The notes under the pieces are model-generated. The model saw nothing but the letters and a program-made list of their open reading frames with translations, was not told where the DNA came from and made no database searches. A program made the translations under genes and the position numbers. 6,370 nucleotides of DNA, taken from positions 1 through 6,370 of the forward strand of contig CAZSSQ010000138.1 in NCBI GenBank assembly GCA_964609465.1, given 5' to 3'. Each line of letters begins with the position of its first letter. Position 1 is the stretch's first letter. This DNA comes from CAVSBT01 sp964609465. Its GTDB lineage: Bacteria; Chloroflexota; Dehalococcoidia; DSTF01; JALHUB01. Shown here one piece after another: positions 1 to 6,370 of the stretch.

Positions 1-1071
1 TTCGGGGCGCCGGCGCGCGCCCACGGCGAGGTGGTCTTCAACACCAGCATGACCGGCTACCAGGAGGCCCTCACCGACCCCTCCTACGCCGGCCAGATCC
101 TGGTCATGACCTACCCCCTACAGGGCAACTACGGCATCAACCGCATCGACGTGGAGTCGCGGCGCATCCAGGTACGCGGCTTCGTTGTGCGCGAGCACTG
201 CGACATTCCCAGCCACTGGCAGTCTGAGGCCACCCTCCACGACTACCTGGCGCAGCGCGACATCCCCTGCATCAGCGGCGTGGACACCCGCGCCCTCACA
301 CGTCGACTGCGCTCCGTCGGCGTCATGATGGGCATCATCACCTGCGACGAGTCGCCCCAGGACGCCCTCGCCCGCCTGCGCGAGATGCCCCGCTACGGCA
401 GCGTGGACCTCGTGCCGGAAATCAGCACCGAGTCGCCCTACGACTGGCCCGGCGACAGTGAGTCAGCCTCGCCAGTAGGAGCGACAGCAGGCGCGCACGT
501 GGTGGTGGTGGACCTGGGGGTCAAGTACAACATCCTGCGCAGCCTGCATCGACTGGGCTGTCGCGTCACCGCCGTCCCCTGCCTCGCCAGCGCCGAGGAG
601 ATCCTGGCCCTGCGACCGGACGGCGTCGTGCTCTCACCCGGGCCGGGGGACCCCGCCTTGCTGGACTACGTGGTGCGCTCCGCCGAGGGGCTCCTGGGCA
701 GGGTGCCCATCATGGGCATCTGTCTCGGCCACCAGGTGCTAGGGCACGCTTTCGGGGCCAGGACCTTCAAGCTCAAGTTCGGGCACCGCGGGGCGAATCA
801 CCCCGTGCGCGACCTGGCGACCGGCCGCGTCTACATCACGGCCCAGAACCACGGCTACGCCGTCGACCCCGACGGCCTGCGCGGCGGCGCCGAGGTGAGC
901 CACGTCAACCTGAACGACGGCACGGTGGAGGGGCTGCGTCACCGCGACCTGCCCGTGCTCTCAATCCAGTACCACTCAGAGGCATCGCCGGGGCCCCTGG
1001 ACAACATGTACCTCTTCGAGAGGTTCCTGGCGATGGTGAAGGAGGCAGGAGGGACATCACTGCGTGCCTAG
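1..1071 (+). CDS. carA: Carbamoyl-phosphate synthase small (glutaminase) subunit CarA, 5' partial
   Basis: CarA hydrolyses glutamine and passes ammonia to CarB for carbamoyl phosphate synthesis, the entry to pyrimidine and arginine synthesis in the cytosol. The frame is open from base 1. The visible protein starts FGAPARAHGEVVFNTSMTGYQE, which aligns with E. coli CarA from about residue 20, so roughly 19 codons are missing and the GTG at 31 is not the real start. The N-terminal CarA domain covers visible residues ~1-155. A class I glutamine amidotransferase domain follows, with the nucleophile Cys at visible residue 241 (motif GICLGHQ, bases 721-723) and the His/Glu of the triad at 325 and 327 (motif QYHSEASPGP). 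All catalytic residues are present, so the enzyme should be active. The stop is TAG at 1069-1071, inside the start of hicA. Identification is secure. Confidence 0.97.
   Translation, partial: FGAPARAHGEVVFNTSMTGYQEALTDPSYAGQILVMTYPLQGNYGINRIDVESRRIQVRGFVVREHCDIPSHWQSEATLHDYLAQRDIPCISGVDTRALTRRLRSVGVMMGIITCDESPQDALARLREMPRYGSVDLVPEISTESPYDWPGDSESASPVGATAGAHVVVVDLGVKYNILRSLHRLGCRVTAVPCLASAEEILALRPDGVVLSPGPGDPALLDYVVRSAEGLLGRVPIMGICLGHQVLGHAFGARTFKLKFGHRGANHPVRDLATGRVYITAQNHGYAVDPDGLRGGAEVSHVNLNDGTVEGLRHRDLPVLSIQYHSEASPGPLDNMYLFERFLAMVKEAGGTSLRA
1047..1053 (+). promoter_or_regulatory. Ribosome binding site for hicA inside the end of carA
   Basis: AGGAGGG lies inside the last codons of carA, about 10 bases before the GTG at 1064 and 19 bases before the alternative GTG at 1073. 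The spacing favours 1064 as the hicA start. Its position inside carA implies that hicA translation depends on the carA message. Confidence 0.6.
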
Positions 1072-1294
1072 AGTGCCAAGAGTCACCGCTCGTCGACTGG
1101 TCCGGGCTCTGAAGAAAGCGGGATGGTATGAGCATAGGCAGCGAGGGGCACACTTGGTCATGAAGCATCCGGAACGACCCGGAGCCAGGGTGGTGGTCCC
1201 AACGCACTCTGGGGAAACCCTCTTGCCAAAGACCCTAGAAGCTGTTCTCGATCAGGCGGGCGTGACTCCCGCCGAACTGGCAGAGCTGCTGTAG
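1064..1294 (+). CDS. hicA: HicA-family toxin (mRNA interferase) of a type II toxin-antitoxin pair
   Basis: HicA toxins are small ribosome-independent mRNA-cleaving enzymes with a dsRNA-binding-like fold, held inactive by HicB. This 76-residue protein matches the family throughout: an N-terminal helix (VTARRLVRALKKAGW), then QRGAHLVMKHP with the expected catalytic His at residue 30 (the family usually has G-S-H, here G-A-H), then RVVVPTHSGETLLPKTL and a C-terminal helix. The GTG at 1064 overlaps carA by 8 bases and has a good ribosome binding site. A GTG at 1073 would give MPRVTARRL, a more family-like N-terminus, but has no well-spaced site. By hand count 46 of 76 codons (61%) end in G or C, against 48 of the first 50 in carB, and it uses AGA, CTA and TTG codons, which suggests acquisition. 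hicB follows immediately. Confidence 0.9.
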   Translation: MPRVPRVTARRLVRALKKAGWYEHRQRGAHLVMKHPERPGARVVVPTHSGETLLPKTLEAVLDQAGVTPAELAELL

Positions 1295-1297
1295 GAG
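1293..1297 (+). promoter_or_regulatory. Ribosome binding site for hicB
   Basis: AGGAG overlaps the hicA stop codon and lies 5 bases before the ATG at 1303. It supports that ATG over the in-frame GTG at 1297, which would overlap the site itself. The arrangement points to translational coupling of antitoxin to toxin. Confidence 0.65.
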
Positions 1298-1302
1298 TGA
1301 AC

Positions 1303-1524
1303 ATGCGCGAGTACACCGTGATCCTGGAACCGGACGCCGAGGGTAGGGGCTACACGGTCCTGGTTCCCGCGCTCCCGGGCTGCATCACGCAAGGGGGCAC
1401 CCGGGAGGAAGCCCTCTCGAGGGCCAGAGAAGCCATCGCTGCCTACATCGAGAGTCTTGAGGCGGACGGAGAGCCTGTGCCCGAGGAGCAGGAGCCGATC
1501 CAAGTTCTCAAAGTGGCCGTCTGA
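1303..1524 (+). CDS. hicB: HicB-family antitoxin, short form
   Basis: HicB binds and neutralises HicA. The 73-residue protein has the classic HicB N-terminal domain (partial RNase H-like fold): MREYTVILEPDAEGRGYTVLVPALPGCITQGGTREEALSRAREAIAAYIESL, followed by the usual acidic stretch GEPVPEEQEP. It ends soon after with IQVLKVAV. There is no C-terminal helix-turn-helix or ribbon-helix-helix domain, so this short form may not bind DNA by itself. The order toxin-antitoxin is the usual one for hicAB. About 80% of codons end in G or C, between hicA and the surrounding genes. Family assignment is firm; its pairing with the upstream HicA is inferred from adjacency. Confidence 0.88.
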   Translation: MREYTVILEPDAEGRGYTVLVPALPGCITQGGTREEALSRAREAIAAYIESLEADGEPVPEEQEPIQVLKVAV

Positions 1525-1553
1525 TACTCGATCACTCGGGAAGGGACACCGAC

Positions 1554-2012
1554 ATGGCGCCCGCGGAAGCCACCTATCGACAGGCCGCCATCGACGACGC
1601 CGAGGCCATCGCCGAGGTGATCAACCGCGTCGTCCAGGAGCCGAACCCGGTAGGGCTGGAGGGCCCGACGACGGCGGAAGGGGTGCGCACGTGGCTCACG
1701 CGCCAGGGCGCCCACGGCGGCATCTTCCTCTGCCTGGTCGAGGGGAAGGTGGCCGGCTTCGGCGCCCTCGACTTCAACACCCAGGAGCCGGACACGGCCA
1801 CCCTGGGGGTCTGGGTCCTGCCCGAGTACCGTCGCCGGGGGCTGGGGACGGCCGTGGCCGAGTACGCGCTGGGCTTCGCGCGGGACAAGGGCTACCGCCG
1901 CCTGCGCGGCCGCCTGCCGGAGAGCAATGAGGTGGCGCTGAGCTTCCTGTCGAGCATCGGCGCCCTGGTGCCCATATACAACCCGGACATGAGGTTTGAG
2001 CTGCCGCTGTGA
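1554..2012 (+). CDS. GNAT-family N-acetyltransferase
   Basis: A 152-residue acetyl-CoA-dependent acetyltransferase of unknown substrate. The GNAT fold can be followed along its length: an N-terminal strand and helix (TYRQAAIDDAEAIAEVINRVV), a central strand pair (FLCLVEGKVAGFGALDF, residues ~58-74), motif A (LGVWVLPEYRRRGLGTAVAEYAL, residues ~84-106) with the acetyl-CoA pyrophosphate-binding R-R-R-G-L-G at 93-98, and a motif B-like segment with Asn125 and Phe131 (NEVALSFLSSIGA). The ATG is preceded by AGGG at 1542-1545 at good spacing. It starts 29 bases after hicB and ends 4 bases before the membrane protein gene. 36 of its first 40 codons end in G or C, like the pyr genes, so it does not share the unusual composition of hicA. 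Small-molecule, antibiotic or protein substrates are all possible. Confidence 0.88.
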   Translation: MAPAEATYRQAAIDDAEAIAEVINRVVQEPNPVGLEGPTTAEGVRTWLTRQGAHGGIFLCLVEGKVAGFGALDFNTQEPDTATLGVWVLPEYRRRGLGTAVAEYALGFARDKGYRRLRGRLPESNEVALSFLSSIGALVPIYNPDMRFELPL

Positions 2013-2016
2013 GGCT

Positions 2017-2553
2017 ATGACGACACCCTTCCACCTCCGCCACCGTGCCGACCGCTTCGTGCGGGGCCTCTACTTCCGGGTGCTGCGGCCCGCCGCCCGA
2101 CCGGTCGTGAGCGACATGGTGATACGCATGTCATACGGGTTGCTGACGCTGAGCGTCATGGGCTTTGTGGCGGGGATCCTCCTGATCCCCATCGGCGTGT
2201 TCGGAGGCATCGGCCACGCGGCCGCCGGCCACGGCTTCTTTGCGTTGTGGTTTGCCCTCGGCAGCTTGGGCCTGGCAATCCTCTCGGCAGGCGTTGGCTT
2301 CCTGCTCGGCTTTGCTGGCCTCCCCTTCTCCGCCGACTTCATCACAGAGTGGCCGGCCTATGCGCTGGCCCTGGGTCTCTCGCTGGCCGGCTGCGCCCTG
2401 CTGGCCATCCTCATCTTCCTGACGCCGCTGCCGGCCTGGGGCGCCGTCCCTCTGGTGATGGCCCTGGTAGGTGGGGCCGCCTACGTCGTCGCCCTCGCCC
2501 TGCCGAGGGCGCGGCCGCGGGCACGGGTGAGAGCGCGGGCGGTGCGCCGGTGA
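2017..2553 (+). CDS. Four-helix membrane protein of unknown function
   Basis: I do not recognise a family. The 178-residue protein begins with a basic, probably cytoplasmic segment (MTTPFHLRHRADRFVRGLYFRVLRPAARPVV), followed by four hydrophobic stretches at residues ~40-63, ~74-101, ~113-136 and ~141-161. It ends in a short Arg-rich tail (PRARPRARVRARAVRR), which by the positive-inside rule would also be cytoplasmic. There is no signal peptide or catalytic motif that I can see. The ATG at 2017 starts 4 bases after the acetyltransferase stop, with GAGG only 2 bases upstream, so translation is probably coupled. A TTG at 1996 in the same frame would overlap the acetyltransferase and is less likely. 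It ends 10 bases before carB, so it sits inside the pyrimidine transcription unit. Confidence applies to it being a real membrane protein gene, not to any role. Confidence 0.8.
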   Translation: MTTPFHLRHRADRFVRGLYFRVLRPAARPVVSDMVIRMSYGLLTLSVMGFVAGILLIPIGVFGGIGHAAAGHGFFALWFALGSLGLAILSAGVGFLLGFAGLPFSADFITEWPAYALALGLSLAGCALLAILIFLTPLPAWGAVPLVMALVGGAAYVVALALPRARPRARVRARAVRR

Positions 2554-2563
2554 GGGCCGGACC

Positions 2564-6003
<3,440 letters not shown>

Positions 6004-6007
<4 letters not shown>

Positions 6008-6370
6008 ACATCGCCTGGGCCACCGTCACCGAGTCCGAGCGCCTGTACGGCGACACCTGGCTCCTCTGGCTCCACGCGCCCGAGGTGGCCCGCGGCGCCG
6101 TCCCCGGCCAGTTCCTCATGCTGCGCTGCCACGAAGACGGCCCCGGGGTGAGCGAGGATGGTGTAGCGGCGACCTTTAGGTCGCCACCTGCTGGCCATAC
6201 CGGCACCGGCTACGGCCCTCCCATGCTTCCCCGACCCATGAGCTACCACCGACTTCGGCCCACTCAGGACGGGGGCAATGACTTCGCCATCCTCTTCGAG
6301 GTCATCGGGCGGGGGACGCAGTGGCTCTCCCGCCGTCAGCCCGGCGACCGCATCTTCGTCCACGGGCCCC
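6004..6370 (+). CDS. pyrK: Dihydroorotate dehydrogenase electron-transfer subunit PyrK, 3' partial
   Basis: PyrK is the FAD and [2Fe-2S] subunit of class 1B dihydroorotate dehydrogenase; it passes electrons from the FMN subunit PyrD to NAD+. The frame is open from the GTG at 6004 to the window edge (122 codons). Family landmarks are VPGQFLMLRC (residues ~33-42), the FAD-contacting R-P-M-S at 77-80, and FAILFEVIGRGTQWLSRRQPGDRIFVHGP at the end, matching the Bacillus subtilis PyrK region up to its DVLGPLG motif. The start overlaps the carB stop (GTGA), with GGAG at 5991-5994 nine bases upstream. Residues ~45-73 are extra compared with B. subtilis PyrK (about 25 residues) and contain a palindrome. 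The NAD-binding and Fe-S parts lie outside the window. A pyrD gene probably follows. Confidence 0.92.
6136..6222 (+). repeat. In-frame insertion within pyrK carrying a palindrome
   Basis: Residues ~45-73 of PyrK sit between VPGQFLMLRCHE and LPRPMS, where B. subtilis PyrK has only a short turn. The added peptide is rich in Gly, Pro, Ala and Thr and uses codons less common in the neighbourhood (GTA, TTT, AGG). The frame remains open and matches the family again immediately afterwards, so the insertion is a multiple of three with no stop. Exact boundaries are approximate. Confidence 0.65.
6168..6185 (+). repeat. Inverted repeat, perfect 8-base arms, in pyrK
   Basis: GGCGACCT at 6168-6175 and AGGTCGCC at 6178-6185 are exact complements around TT. 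It lies in the middle of the pyrK insertion and encodes part of residues 55-61. The TTT and AGG triplets stand out in otherwise GC-rich coding sequence. Confidence 0.8.

Noticed and set aside
475..485. GTAGGAGCGAC in the carA interdomain linker resembles GTAGCGGCGAC at the left of the pyrK palindrome (9 of 11 bases).
   Set aside because: There is no matching right arm, and the CarA linker is not clearly longer than in other CarA proteins, so an insertion cannot be supported.
1525..1553. Possible promoter between hicB and the acetyltransferase gene.
   Set aside because: The gap is only 29 bases and shows no recognisable -35 or -10 elements; only a ribosome binding site can be supported.
2172..2190. 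Inverted repeat GGGGATC-CTCCT-GATCCCC in the membrane protein gene.
   Set aside because: It encodes an ordinary hydrophobic helix (GILLIPIG), there is no length expansion to compare, and 7-base arms are expected by chance in GC-rich sequence.
2464..2485. Imperfect palindrome around GTAGG...CCTAC near the end of the membrane protein gene.
   Set aside because: Only 5 perfect base pairs, within a normal transmembrane coding segment; probably chance.

Overview
The window is a GC-rich piece of bacterial DNA covering part of a de novo pyrimidine biosynthesis operon. All genes are on the + strand and tightly packed. In order they are carA (its first ~19 codons lie outside the window), a hicA-hicB toxin-antitoxin pair, a GNAT acetyltransferase, a four-helix membrane protein of unknown function, carB, and the start of pyrK, which runs off the right edge. 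The carA-carB-pyrK order, with PyrK implying an NAD-linked class 1B dihydroorotate dehydrogenase, resembles the operons of Bacillota, Chloroflexota and some other phyla. With third codon positions about 90-96% G/C in the genes sampled, a Chloroflexota-type (for example Dehalococcoidia-like) or other high-GC bacterium is plausible. This taxonomic guess is inference only.

Layout: 1-1071 carA, the glutaminase subunit of carbamoyl-phosphate synthase. 1064-1524 hicAB, with hicA overlapping the end of carA. 1554-2012 GNAT acetyltransferase. 2017-2553 membrane protein. 2564-6007 carB, the large subunit, at 1147 residues noticeably longer than E. coli CarB (1073). 6004-6370 pyrK, overlapping carB by 4 bases. 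No gap exceeds about 30 bases, and there is no visible promoter or terminator. The whole stretch looks like one transcription unit whose promoter and leader lie upstream of the window.

How the genes work together: CarA takes ammonia from glutamine and CarB uses it, with bicarbonate and two ATP, to make carbamoyl phosphate, the first pathway intermediate. PyrK carries electrons from the downstream dihydroorotate dehydrogenase to NAD+. The four genes between carA and carB have no obvious part in the pathway. hicA has much less G/C at third codon positions than its neighbours, which suggests later acquisition.

The most interesting signal is a set of in-frame insertions rich in perfect inverted repeats. 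A ~105-base insertion in the C-terminal ATP-grasp half of carB carries several GC-rich hairpins, including one with perfect 12-base arms. A ~75-base insertion in pyrK carries a perfect 8-base-arm palindrome. Both add Gly/Pro/Ala-rich peptide to a surface loop without breaking the reading frame, which looks like small palindromic elements that insert into protein-coding genes.
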